Assembly (NCBI RefSeq): GCF_051014685.1
Contig: NC_135055.1
Span: forward strand, 2,356,001-2,420,000
DNA: 64,000 nt
Direction: 5' to 3'
Source: Ptiloglossa arizonensis
Taxonomy: Eukaryota > Arthropoda > Insecta > Hymenoptera > Colletidae
The translations under genes were made by a program, and so were the position numbers. Every line of letters begins with the position of its first letter. The first letter of the stretch is position 1. Shown here in pieces: positions 34,111-45,830 of this stretch. The notes below the pieces were generated by a model, which saw only the letters and a program-made list of their open reading frames with translations, was not told the DNA's origin and did no database searches.

Positions 34111-36333
34111 GTAGACTCGCGGGTATGATGCCACGGACGACTATCCAAGCCACTTCGTCGTTCATCAATCGACCGCCGCCGCCCGGATGGCATTCCAATT
34201 ACAGACGATCACGATTCCACTGCGGCGTCATTCTAGTTTCTGGGATCGTCGTCGTCGTTGTCGTCGTCGTCGTCGCTGTCGTCGTTGTCGTTGTCGTCGT
34301 CGTCGTCGGTAAAGCGACGAACGATTTTTTTCCAGTAACCTGGCCGCCGCGCGGCGGGTTTATGTGGAGCATAAGGCGGAATCGAACCATGATTTTATTG
34401 GGGTACCCCGCCTCGCGTGACACGTCCATCCGAGAGCTGGACTCGCTCTCTTCCGAGAGAGGATGCGGATGTTTTGTTCGGTAATTTAATTACTCATGAT
34501 TTTTTTCTTTTCTCCGCGCCGTGCAGAACCGGCTCTCGTGGGTAGTGGCGAAAAAAGTATGGTAATTATGGTTGACGATTCTCCCGTGGACGAATCGTAC
34601 ATGCGAAACCGTATTCCAACTCCTGTTTCTCTTTTATTTATTTCGGCACGACGATACGTCTTGTTATTTAACGATCCGATCCCAACAAGCGGATCGCAAT
34701 TTGAATCGAATTAAGGAAAATTTTAATTTCGACGCTCGGTTAAGTGCGATAAAACGAGCGAGTAAAGGTGGTAAATTATTTTTTCGTTCGGGCCGAATGT
34801 GGCGTTTAACGAGCGCGAAATTAAATAAAGGTATCGCGGCAAATTGTAACTCCAGTCGAATTGAATTTAATCGTATCACGATTGCCGGATAAACGAACGC
34901 GATACTATTTTTCTCGTCGCGACGGAAGACAAATTCGATTCCCGTCCCGCTTGGAAAATGTAATTTATCATCCCCCCCCCCCCCTCGTGCAAATAAATAT
35001 TCACTTGCGAAATAACCCGACTGTGGTTTCTTTGGGTCAACGATGACGTGCAGCGCCGTTCTGTTTCTTATCGTCGAAGAGGAACGAAAAAAATAAAAGT
35101 ACGAGAAGTGGGGTTAGGTAGGAATGATTTACGATCGGGATCGAGGGAAATTAGCCGGAAGGTCGTGGTGGATATCCGTCGCGGGGGGAGGAAACACATT
35201 GCCCTTGGTAGTCAGGTAGGAATAATGGCCAATTTAAGAGTATATTGTACGACGGAATTGCCAGTTCCAGTTCGTGTTTCGAACGATGAGCATTAAGGCG
35301 CAACCACCGACAACGACACCCGGCGCAAGAATTTTAACGGAATCGCGCGCAGCAGTGCTCGCCACTGATTTCGTTTTGTTTCTGTTCTTTTCTAACAATG
35401 TAAGGACAAAGTACATGTGGACACACCGTAGCTACCACCACTGAGACACATGATCGCGACGATGGAAAATACGAGCAGCTCATTGGTCCAGCCATACGTG
35501 TCTCGTAGTCACATGTTATTTCACAAACTGTTCCACAGAGTAGGGTATCGTTGGAACGTGTTTTTATTCGATCGTTGTTCGCCGAACAATCATTTCGCAA
35601 TATTATGGTGTTATCCGTATTATTCTCATCAGTCGTTGGTGCGATTCCTCTTATTTTATTATTCGTGCTCATTGGAATGTTATGGTTCTTTGTGTTCCTT
35701 GTGTTATTATTTATATTTACTCGTATTAAAATGAGGACCCATTGTTTTCTTTATAGAATATGTTATGTCTGTCAATACGTACCACCTATCGTATGCATGT
35801 TATTCTTTATTTCTTGTTCACTTTCGGCACTTGTAATTTCATTGTTTCTGTAATTTCTATCTCGTCATTACTATTATTTTTACTTTGCCATTTTTTTTTT
35901 TTTGCCACATTTATTGCCATTTCTGTTATTTTAGTTATTCTTGTTATTTTTCGTGTGTTATTCGTTTAATTTCTATTATTCTATTATTCATACACTGATA
36001 AAATTATTATTCAAAGTAGGAATACACAGGTGTGTACTTCAGTTGCAATTAGATTGTTTTGTTATTCATCGTTCGAATAAAATTTCCCATATCCTTGAAT
36101 CGATGCATCTGCAATTGAGTAGTCACAAACTTGTTCAAGCACAAAAGGATTTCTTTAGAGAATTCGATATCATTTGTTTGCTTCGAGTCGGTCAGTGGAT
36201 TCGATGTTATTTTAGTACACTTAACGACGGTGTGCTTTTTGCGAGAACACGAAAAGCAATCCAGATTTCATTGTTTTTGCAGACGTTTACGAACGTCTGG
36301 CGATGAAAAATCGTTGCAGATGTATTTTGAATT
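34111..36333. other. No recognised gene; (GTC)n, poly-C and T-rich tracts
   Basis: Contains a GTC/GTT repeat (34247-34308), poly-C (34972-34984) and T-rich sequence (35550-36000). A plus-strand stretch after CCGTGCAG (34529) is open to 34714, but nothing in it is recognisable. The pyrimidine-rich run plus AG at 36270-36282 is a good acceptor immediately before the candidate small-protein exon. Confidence 0.35.
34247..34308. repeat. (GTC)n/(GTT) trinucleotide repeat
   Basis: About 20 GTC units with several GTT variants, seen directly. Confidence 0.95.
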
Positions 36334-39300
36334 ATGTTTACTAAACTGTTATTAAAGAAGAAGGATCACCACAAAGATGTTTTGTGGGCTTGGAGAGTAT
36401 TGCACGTGAGTAATTTGTATTATACGATTAATTGAAAATGGGAATGTAAAAAGAATACATTGTTGAATTAATATATTTGGCAAATTAATTATCGTTACTG
36501 GGAAACGATATAAATAATTATTGTAAATTTTAAGAAAATTGTTTTCATTACAATTCAGTTCGGCGTCTCATTGTGGTTGTGTTACGAAGTTATGATTCAG
36601 CACGCCATTGTATCATAAACTACGCAACCAATCGGAAACAAGTATTGTATACATTTTATTTCCTCTTCCATGAAGCATCTAGTCGGTTGTATCACTGCTC
36701 ACAGGACACTCTGTGTATCGAAGGTACGAGTCATATATTTGAAGTCATTCGATGTTAACCTTTTACGATCGGAACGCCGTTCTCTATTTTCTTCGGTCTA
36801 CCTGAACTAATAGGAAAAAATAAATATTGTTATCGACAACGATTATATTATTTATTACAAAAATAATTCTCATCTTTTCCATCGATCGAAGAGCAATTAA
36901 ACATTTTATTATCTCGAGACAAATCACAAGTATCCATATAGTATTCATCGTTCCTAATATTATCATGTCTCGTTTAGACTGCTTTAAAGAATTCTATTAT
37001 TTTTACAACGAAACAGTAACATTCGCAACAACAGTGAGACACACTGTTCAGCAATCAGAGTGTACATTCTTGGATAGCAAGCAACGTTGTCGAGTCTCGT
37101 TCGACACCGATCGCAAAAGGTTAAGTCCAGTTCCAAGTACAGGGTGTTCAGAAAGTGTGCAACAGCAGTTCAAAATTAATACAGCGTAACGATGAATCGA
37201 AAAACGTGTGGGACAAGGTTACACGAAACCGTGTTCGAAAAATGATCGTGGAATGAGTTGTAAGAGATCGATGATCTAGAAAGGCAACGAAGTAACGCAC
37301 GACTTCATTTTTCTCGCGATTCAGTCTCGCGGATAGGTCCTTCGTGGCGCCGGTTTTTGCGATACATTTCCTGGTGCTCGCAACCGTATACTTGCGCCTG
37401 TCGATCGTACGTTCCAGCGATTAAACGATAGAAGCGATTAGGAGGCCGCGCGCATGCCTTCCCAACGGCTACCATGAAATTATTAGCACTGGCGCCAGTT
37501 ATCTCGCGCCTCTCTCTTTCTATCTATCCATCGGGCCATCTATCTTTCTCAATTTTTTCTCTCTATTCCACTCGCGCCGTGGAAACGCCACGCCACCGCC
37601 ATTGCCACGCACCTCACCCACGTTTCTTCTTGTTCACAGGTTCGAGGAATTTCGCTCGAGCAGGCTGTGAAAGGTTCTCTTCCCTATCTCTGCTTTATAA
37701 ATTTCTTTTTTACGATGGAGGTATTATTTCCTGCCAATTTCAAATTTGGGTTATGATCTGCCTCCGACGATTGTTAAGGTAAGCTCGGAATATTTTCGCG
37801 CCAATTTTAAGGTTAACTTGTAATATTTTTGCGCTCGTTTTGAAGTTAGTCCGTAACGTTCGCGATAACTTCAAATTTAGCTGACAATACATCGGCGTTA
37901 ATTTTAAAGTCAGGTTATAACACATTTGCGTCAATTTTAAAGCGGGGTTATAATATTTTCACGCCAGTTAAAAATATAGGTTATTGTATTTTCCCGCCAA
38001 TTTCAAATGTAGGTTATAATATCCCAACTGGATAAGTTTCTAATCTGGAAACTAGATTTCCTTCGGTCGTAAAGTATTGTTAATAATTGTTCTCCGATCT
38101 GTTCGGAATTATTAGATCTAGTAGCGTTTCAAAAATCGAGAAATCTCTAAAATGTGGAAATTTTGCCGAATTCAAAGTCTCCGGATCGTTGTTCTAAAAA
38201 CAATCGGCTCTAAATTTCTCTTCTCTCCGCTCCTCCCACGAATTCAACGAAACGCTAATATTCCACTGGTTGTCTATTTTTTTCTTCTCCTCTGTTAACG
38301 TCAGGGGTGTCTTGTAAAACGTGGGTTTACAATTTTTACGACGCGTTGTACGTTGTCTCGGGTCATGCGTCACTCGTCACGTGCCGCGTGAAAAAAATCT
38401 GCTCGGTTCAATTTACATCGTCCTTTCGCGGTTGATCCTCCTAAATTTCTATACCAACGCGCATTTTGCTGCGCGTGTTAGGAATGCCGTGCTGGTCCAC
38501 TCGCGAATTTCGCTAATGGAACGGTAATGGAACGTGAACGTGATTTTCGGTGGTTTGGCATGTGGAGCGCTTTTGGCGGATCGCCAGACGATGTCTCCGA
38601 GTTAGATGAAACGCTCCGACAGTGGTGAATGGTTTCTGTTTACGTGCTCTATCTTTTTATCTTTGCACTGTTCCACCTGGCTCGACGAAGGTAACGTTAC
38701 GACGTAACGATGAGAAAATTTATCTCGTCGAACGTATAATCGAGAAACCACTTGCTTCTGGGTAACAACAAGCAAATTATGGTCCCAATAAAGCTCTTGC
38801 AGAAACGTACTTAATTCGATAATTCGTGCAATTTTTAACGAAAATTAAAATTTTTTTTCTCATTGTAGCTTCGCGAGTGTATTAGTAGTAGATTAGTGAG
38901 GTTCTCCCGATAAAAACGAATCCAAACACGACATCGTTCTGATCATTTTTGATTATAGCGTGTTAAAAATTTTCAAAAAAGTGATTTGTGCAACGTGCCA
39001 TCAAAATAGTCCGAATAGGGTCGTGTTTGTACTCATTTTCATCGGGAGAATCTCAGGAGTCTACTGATACTATTTTTAGGAATATATACAGTGGAACGTG
39101 GAATATGGAAAATAAGGAGACATAACATTTTCGATAAATACTTTCATTTATTTTACTCAGTCTCCTTACCACATACAACGGTTTGTTACATTGTTATATT
39201 TTCGTATCTGCACACTTCCGTAAAGATAGAAAATTAAATTAGGGTTCAAGTATGGTGTACTTGTAGTTCACAGGATTTAATGCGCAACAGCTCCCAACCG

Positions 39301-42300
39301 GGTTCGATTTCGCTAACCAATCGATATACCGACTCGTAAATTCGCTTTCATCGTTTCTGTTTCGGCGTTCTTTTTCGAGCAGTCGAGTGGGAGTCGGCGA
39401 GACAGCGATGTCGTTGTTCGATTGATAGAGAAAGTTGTCCCTCTCGAACGACCCTAAATAAAAAAAAGAAATAAAAAAAGAAAAGAAAAAAATGAAGAAA
39501 AAAAGAGGAACCATTTGTCCGCTCCTTTGTTTATAAGGAACACCTATCACAGCAATGAATGGTCCTATTGAGTCGCGAGTTCGTCCGTCACCGAGTATAA
39601 TAAAGTCCCCTGATGGCCATCGTAGAAAGAGAAACCGACGTCCGTCTGACGCGATTAATCGATCAGCCATTTCGTTAATTGCGTCAGTATTGTGTTTCTT
39701 GTAATTACTTTCACCGCCTCGCTCGAGAGACGGAGAGAATCTTAATCCAACTGGTTGCTTAGCCTGCTCGGAGTATCTTGTTACGGTTTTTGCCGGAAAG
39801 AATCGACGAGCACGACTCAATAGCGTACACAGTTGGCCATCCGACTAATTGGGGGTAGATTTGTGCCAAGGATTAGCTGGGATTCTCTGTAATGAGGAAA
39901 CTGAAAGCGTCTCGGGAGGGAGAGAAAGTTCGTGGGTGGTTCGAGAAAAGAACAAATGGCGGTGAATGCGAGATGCTTTAAACTTGATCGTTTATGCACT
40001 TAGAAACTATGAATAGTTTGTGGGAAAGTTCCATCGTTTTCCTCGTGTCGTATTTTCACGGTGTTTTCACACGAGTACACAATGAGATCAGCTTGTGATA
40101 TAATGTTCGCTCTAATCTAGAAGTAGGCAACTCGTGAAGTCCGTATACGTACACGAAAGATTCGAGGTTAGGTTTTATAATGGCATTTTTATATTTCAAC
40201 TTATATTTCATTTTCACGTGCATTCGTGCAGGTACTTTCAGCTTTGCGTGATAATAATAATAATGACGATAATAAAAATATATTTTATCGATTATATTCT
40301 GAGATTGCATTTTGCAATTGCGTTTTCTTTTCACTATTGTTTACCATTTGAATGAACATTCCAACGACTCAAACAGGTTACAATTCAATGGTACCCATTA
40401 GGAGAATAATATAATGGGTGACTATTTACTCCTCGACCCTAACCATAAAAGTTTATTTTGAATCCCTATTGTTACACGTGGTTTTATTTTTGTTTCCAAA
40501 AATACGTTCTACCCAATTACCTTGGGTAATATTATACGAGCGACCGTAGATAGTAGGGACATTGATCATTTACCTCGATTATTACCCAAATCTCGATACT
40601 TGCATTTCTAGTCCCCTTTCCTTGCAACTATCAAAGTTTTACTTATTTGAAGCTTCTACGACTTGGTTTTCTTGAAAAAGTATTCTTACGTTTTACCAGA
40701 ACTTATAGCATTTATAATAATATAATATACATTATTTTTACTTTTATATTTTTAATGATTTCATTTCGTCAACAGATCAGGCGATACGGAGATACCGATA
40801 AAGATGTTGGAACTATTACTCAGCATCAACTGTAGATTTTTTATCGAACGACTGAACAATTGAACGATAAAATCCACTTCTCCAAATACTTGGGCTATTC
40901 GAATACAAGGAGCAGGTGGAGTGGGGGGGAACCCTCCCTTCGCGGCATTCCCCTCCATCAGCAGGATTTATTTGAGCCGTCTATAGGTGCACCCTTGTCG
41001 CCAACACTCGAACCGCAAACTTTCACATTCTGCCAGGCTCGCGCACGAAGCCCATAAATTCTTATTAGCGATTAGCCCATCCGAAATGTAATAACGATGC
41101 CCCGGCGTGCCGCTTGGATGTATCATTAGCCGATGATAGACGATGCGTTGCGCAATTAACAATTACCAGCGAACGTTGGAGCACCGGGACGAGCTTCCCC
41201 AGGATAATGCAAATTATAGGATTACGCCTGGCATTCGGGGAAAAGTGAATCCAACGATGGAAAATATTGCTCGCCGGCCATGGGAAAAGGAAACTCGAGG
41301 TAAATGCCTGAAAAACTACTTTTAATCATAACATTTAAGGAAAGATCACCAGAAGATGAATTATATTATTAAGAAGACATTATAAGTAACGAGGAGTAGG
41401 TAGATACCGTAGGAGAATTCGATAATCTGCATAATTCGGTGTCTATAAAAATGATTAAACTATTGCGTAATCGTTTTAGAAATTTGTGTACATCCATCGC
41501 TTTCTTTTCGAGTTGTAATTACTTTCTCGTTTAGGATAGAGTCAGTTAAAAACACTCGATCAAATTTCTGGAAGTAATAGGTCAGTGTAGGTTATGTATT
41601 TCAAAAGTTTGAGAGCGGTATCGCGTCGATGCGCAGTGCCTCTGCGCATCTACGCCGCGACGCTCGCGCCATCTACCTCTAGGTAGCGCCATCTAGCGAT
41701 CCAACCAGGGCTATTAGAACTCTGCTTCGTTCTATTCCACTTTGGAAACACTTTGCACACGAATTGGAATATATCTGTACGTGCGCGCGGCAACTTAAAA
41801 GCCCGACGTCAAATTAGTTGACATTAAACGGCTATAATGGTTACCTCACCTATGTAATAACAATGCGCATAAATTACTACGGTACGGTCGTAAGTTTTTC
41901 CACGAGTGTTTCGAAAGATTCGATAACACGAGCCCAGATCGATTCGTATAGACGCATAATTACAAACCACGGTTGCGTTACTTGTCATCAAAAGCGACCG
42001 CGCAGCTGACAAACAAATCTACGGTTTTGCAACGCGTCTACGCCCACATTTTTCGCGCCATTTTTCCGTTATCCTTGGCGCAGGGCACAAGTAGACCAGA
42101 TCAACGCTCAATTCGCGTCCTTAGACAACAGAAGGGAACGGGAGACTTTTAATACGCTGTCACTTGCGCAACCTGCACACTCGGGGACCGCAACGTACGA
42201 CTCGAGAGACTCGCTATTTTAATTAACAATTACCGCAACCCGTAATTACCACGGACACGCGTGTTCGCTCGGCGCGAGGGTCGCGATACGCATACTGAGC

Positions 42301-44455
42301 GTGAGCGGATTAAGAGGGTATTCTGGTTTGGAAGATTAAAAATCAAGGAATTTTCCAGAATTTTTCCCGGGAAACAAACAGCGGTATAGGTACAAAATTT
42401 CGCAGGCACATTTATACACGATTCGAGTAGCTATAGAATTTTTTTCGCATCGATATATATGTAACTACGTAGCCGGTGAACGAATCCAGATAAGACGTGT
42501 CAGAAAATACTACCTTGTAGCATTGACACGATTCCGTCGATCGTAGTCGTCGGAGTTAGAAAATGGAAAGATATTATTAAATTATAGGAGTTACTTTATT
42601 AGCAAAGCTTCGAACATAAAGAAAATATTGGACAATGTTAAAGTGGCAACGTTTCGAATCCAAATTTTACTTTTCAACAAATTCTCCCTTCTCTCTTTTA
42701 ACAGAATATGATAAATTACTTGTAATTACGATTCAGTTAAAATTTTAACTATATATAAACGATAAAATTCCCCAATAAAATGCCCAGATTTTTTAAAATC
42801 TAATTAATTTTGAGAAAACTTTAAAAATTTTAAAAACTTTACCAATTCTTTTCCAAGGCGTCTTCAGTTTCTAAACTAATCGATAGTTTAAAAATTCTTA
42901 GTGCAATAACAATGACGTTCATCTGCTTTCTAAGAAGATTAGAATACTATTCGCTTCTGACCATTAGGATCCGAAAACTCTGCGCCATAGTGTGCGACTA
43001 AGAAATTCGAGTAGCGTGCCACAAAGTGGCTTATAATTTTTATTTGCATAGAAATTTTTTTATAAAAATTGGCCGAAACGTAGTCCAAGGTATACACTCT
43101 TAATACATGTGCGAAATATTGATGTTGGACGTTTGGTATCGTCGGAAAAAATTCCCAAACATCGGCTTCCTTCTCGGCTCGAACGTGGTGGTTGTTCCCC
43201 CATAAACGGTTCGTTGCACGCGACGAAAGGGATCGGTTCCTATCAATTAGAGGCCTCACTCGAAATTTATACTTTCTTCGCGGACGAATCGAAGCCCCGA
43301 CCGGTTCGCTCGTGGATCATCGATCACTTCCGATCGATTAACCCGTTCTAACCGAAAGTCGGAGGGACGCGGCATGAGCCGAGGATAAGGAGGAGGAGGA
43401 GGAGGAGCATGGCAATCGAATGACTCCGATATCTCAATGCGTCCGATGCAAAATGTAGTTCTTTAACGCATCACTGAAGCGAAAAGACGTCCCCAGGTCC
43501 CGAAACGACTTCTTATCGTGAGTCCGCGTCCCGGTTGATCCGGGGCCCCTCTTCCCCCTCCCTAGTTGTCGGAATTTCAACCGCGGAAAAGACCCCGCCC
43601 CGTAGAGGAGAGGGGAGGGGGACGAGGAGTAAAAGGAGCACGGGTTTCTCTCTCCGGTGTCTCGAAAACGGTGTAAGCGCGATCTTTTGATGCGCGGTCA
43701 GTGAAAGTTTATAATTGATCGGGGGATCCACCGTGTCGGATGGATTTCTTGCGCGAAAGATGGGTGAAGCTTTTCGATGCGAGCGAAACACGAGAGAGAG
43801 AGAGAGAAAGAGAGAGAAGGAAGAGTATTGGAAAATGATATTCGATTGGATGTCACTGTGGGTTGTTGTTAACTTAACTCCGATAAGCGGTTTCTTGATT
43901 AGTTACACACGCTATTCCATCGCATGGAATAGACGTATGGAATAATAATGTCGGCTAATAATAGTACCACATAATTTTGGAATTCTCTAGAGCTCTAATA
44001 ATATTGTGGGTTACTCAGAAGGAATAGAAATACTAGCCTTTGGATTCGGAAGATTAAGTTTTGGGAAAATTAATTATTTGGAAAGTGTGCAAAATTGAAA
44101 TGCAGGAATGGTACCAGACACGGACATGTAGGTTATGTTTCGTTTCCAAAAGTATTTATTCTTTTCATTAAAATTGTACTTGAATCACTATTAAGTATTA
44201 ACAGATCAGTATTTAAATATCCCTCATTTGCCCTTAATAATCTACCTATTATAAACAATTGCTACTTATATGTATATATATTTATGAAAATTTTTATTTT
44301 TATATTTTCAGAACATTTTCAAGAAAAGAATACCATTGGATCAACAGGGTTATCGCAATGAAAACATGGCTAAACGTCTTTTAAATTACCATAATGCGCA
44401 TCGTCTATGGACTAACAGTATTACGAGCAACAAACAAACGTGTTCTTCATGCTGA
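36334..44455 (+). CDS. Candidate two-exon gene for a 71-aa basic protein
   Basis: Exon 1 (36334-36405) begins ATG with an in-frame TGA two codons upstream and encodes MFTKLLLKKKDHHKDVLWAW and four more residues, ending at a strong donor CAC|GTGAGTAA. Exon 2 (44312-44455) follows a strong acceptor (TTTTTATATTTTCAG) and encodes 47 residues, including KKRIPLDQQGYRNENMAKRL, ending with two Cys in CSSC before TGA. Both junctions are phase 0. An AATAAA lies at 44528-44533, 72 bp after the stop. A pyrimidine tract plus AG at 36282 suggests a further 5' non-coding exon. The product has no signal peptide or clear membrane segment and is basic; the terminal Cys pair might be lipidated or redox active, which is speculation. 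I do not recognise the family. Other frames of exon 2 are open for 15-23 codons only. The 7.9-kb intron could hide another exon. Confidence 0.4.
37735..38025. repeat. Degenerate ~37-bp tandem repeat
   Basis: Seven or so copies of a unit like GGTTATAATATTTTCGCGCC followed by AATTTTAAA, with period about 35-40 bp. Copies are clear at 37775-37830 and 37905-38020. No coding content. Confidence 0.75.
38879..39070. mobile_element. Foldback (inverted-repeat) element, 192 bp
   Basis: Left arm 38898-38932 (GAGGTTCTCCCGAT, then ATCCAAACACGAC) is nearly the reverse complement of 39020-39054 (GTCGTGTTTGT, then ATCGGGAGAATCTC). Similarity continues outward (GTATTAGTAGTAGA against TCTACTGATAC) and inward, so nearly the whole 192 bp is one imperfect hairpin. 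This fits a small MITE, but no target duplication is obvious. Confidence 0.6.
39147..39152 (-). terminator. Poly(A) signal for the candidate gene at 39239
   Basis: AATAAA on the minus strand (AAAATAAATGAAAG), 87 nt after the candidate stop. Confidence 0.35.
39239..39670 (-). CDS. Candidate small gene, two exons, 113 aa
   Basis: Minus strand. Exon 1 from ATG at 39670 (ACGAAATGG) to 39544 encodes MADRLIASDGRRFLFLRWPS and on to IAVIG. Exon 2, 39453-39239, encodes FERDNFLYQSNNDIAVSPTP to YKYTILEP and TAA. The 90-nt intron ends in an exceptional 45-nt pyrimidine tract and TTTATTTAG; the donor ATAG|GTGTTCC is weak but phase-compatible. A minus-strand AATAAA lies at 39147-39152, 87 nt past the stop. 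Because the intron is 30 codons without a stop, the unspliced frame is also open (through a run of Phe/Ser/Ile), and the frame is open upstream to 39820. I do not recognise the product. It would lie inside the intron of the candidate gene at 36334-44455, on the opposite strand. Confidence 0.35.
   Translation of the reverse strand: MADRLIASDGRRFLFLRWPSGDFIILGDGRTRDSIGPFIAVIGVPYKQRSGQMVPLFFFIFFFSFFISFFYLGSFERDNFLYQSNNDIAVSPTPTRLLEKERRNRNDESEFTSRYIDWLAKSNPVGSCCALNPVNYKYTILEP
39850..43960. other. No recognised gene; conserved-looking patch at 40990-41310
   Basis: 40990-41310 is less AT-rich than its surroundings, with homeodomain-like sites (CAATTAACAATTACC). It contains an ATG frame at 41143 reading MRCAINNYQRTLEHRDELPQ and on, which reaches a donor-like CGAG|GTAAAT at 41300 or TAA at 41325. 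Either an enhancer or an exon is possible. 41660-41700 holds paired GCCATCTA sites. 43385-43820 is GA/GC-rich. Nothing else is seen. Confidence 0.3.
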
Positions 44456-44527
44456 AAGAGAATTGCATCTATATTTAGTAAAACTATTATTTGTATGGAC
44501 AATTTTTTTGTACGATTATACATTTTG

Positions 44528-44533
44528 AATAAA
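44528..44533 (+). terminator. Poly(A) signal of the candidate small gene
   Basis: AATAAA in TTGAATAAACCAC, 72 bp past the TGA at 44455. Confidence 0.45.
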
Positions 44534-44699
44534 CCACAATTATTCCAAGATTAAACAAACATTCTATTTTATTTTCCCCACAATTCTACTCTCCTTTAAT
44601 CCAAAAATCGATTCCCACATCAAAATCCATAATTTACTCCCTTCCGTTTCTCTTATAAATCACGCAACGAAAACATTAAATCAAAACATCAAAAATTTC

Positions 44700-45830
44700 A
44701 AAAAAGGAATACCTCCTCGGCAATCATGTTCTCCTGATACCAAAGTCCCGAAATCGGCGAAAAATTCAAGCAAAAGTTCAGAAATTCGTTTAAAATTGCC
44801 GCCAAGCTTCGATTTGCGGAAATTCCCGGAAATGACGTCATTTCCAAGAAGCCGCGGATTTGTGCCACCTCCTCAGCAATCATGTTTTCCTGATATCAAA
44901 AGTACAAAAATTTAGAATTTTATAAAATTCTGCCCGATTTTCAGACTTTGGTAGGAGGAGAACATGATACGCGAGGAGGTATTCGTATCGTGCCACTTCT
45001 AGAAATTGACGTTTTTCTGAGAATTTTCGGAAATTCTTGGAACTGACGTCATTTCTGAGAATTTTCGGAATTTCTTGGAACTGACGTCATTTCCAAGAAT
45101 TTTCGGGATTTCTGGGAACTGATGTCATTTCTGAGAATTTTCGAAATTTCTCGGAACTGACGTTAATTCCGAGAATTTTCGGAATTTCTCGGAACTGACG
45201 CCATTTCTGAGAATTTTCGGATTTTTCGTATTTTCCTGGAACCCACGTCATTTCTGAAAATTTTCGGGATTTCTTGGAACTGCCGTCATTTCCTAGAAGT
45301 GGCACGATACGAATACCTCCTCGGTTTTCATGATCTCCTAATACCGCAGTCTGAATTTCGAGCCAAAATTTGTGAAAATCTCCGATTTTCGAACTGTGGT
45401 ATCAGGAGAGCATGATAGCCAAGGAGGTATTGCTATCGTGCCACTTCTGGGAAATGACGTCATTTTGAAGAATTTCTTCTAGGCGGGACTTTTAAACGAA
45501 TTTTCGTACTTTTGCTAGAGTTTTGTGCCGATTTCAAGAGTTTGGTACCAGGAGAGCATGTTACTCGAGGAGGTAGCACGATTCCGTCGATTCTCGGAAA
45601 TGACATCATTTCCAAGAATTTTCGCGAATCGAAGCTTGGCGGGAATTTTAAATGAATTTCTGAACTTCTGCTTGAATTTTTCGCCTCTTTCGGTACTTTG
45701 GTATCAGGAGAACGTGATATGCGAGGAGGTGGCACGATTCCGTCGATTCTTGGAAATGACGCCACTTCCAGGAATTTTTGAATCGAAGCTTGGCGGGAAT
45801 TTCAAATTTAATTTGGCCGATTTTAGGACA
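44700..45830. repeat. Compound inverted repeat around a 38-bp array
   Basis: Units of about 150-190 bp contain a TTTGGTATCAGGAGA block, ATGATA-CGAGGAGGT, a CACGATTCCGTCGATTCT block, AATGACGTCATTTCC and an AATCGAAGCTTGGCGGGAAT block. They lie in one orientation on the right (about 45390, 45540, 45690) and in reverse on the left (about 44710, 44880). The innermost arms (44972-45009 and 45281-45322, GAGGAGGTATTCGTATCGTG) are almost perfect inverse copies. Between them is the 38-bp array. Confidence 0.85.
45000..45295. repeat. 38-bp tandem repeat carrying TGACGTCA
   Basis: Eight units start at the octamer positions 45007, 45044, 45082, 45120, 45158, 45196, 45243 and 45281. Five of seven steps are exactly 38 bp. 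Each reads roughly TGACGTCATTTC-GAGAATTT followed by TCGGAATTTCTTGGAAC. The octamer TGACGTCA is intact in two units and one or two bases off in the others. Confidence 0.92.

Noticed and set aside
34125..34484. 119-codon frame with a poly-valine segment
   Set aside because: Created by the GTC trinucleotide repeat.
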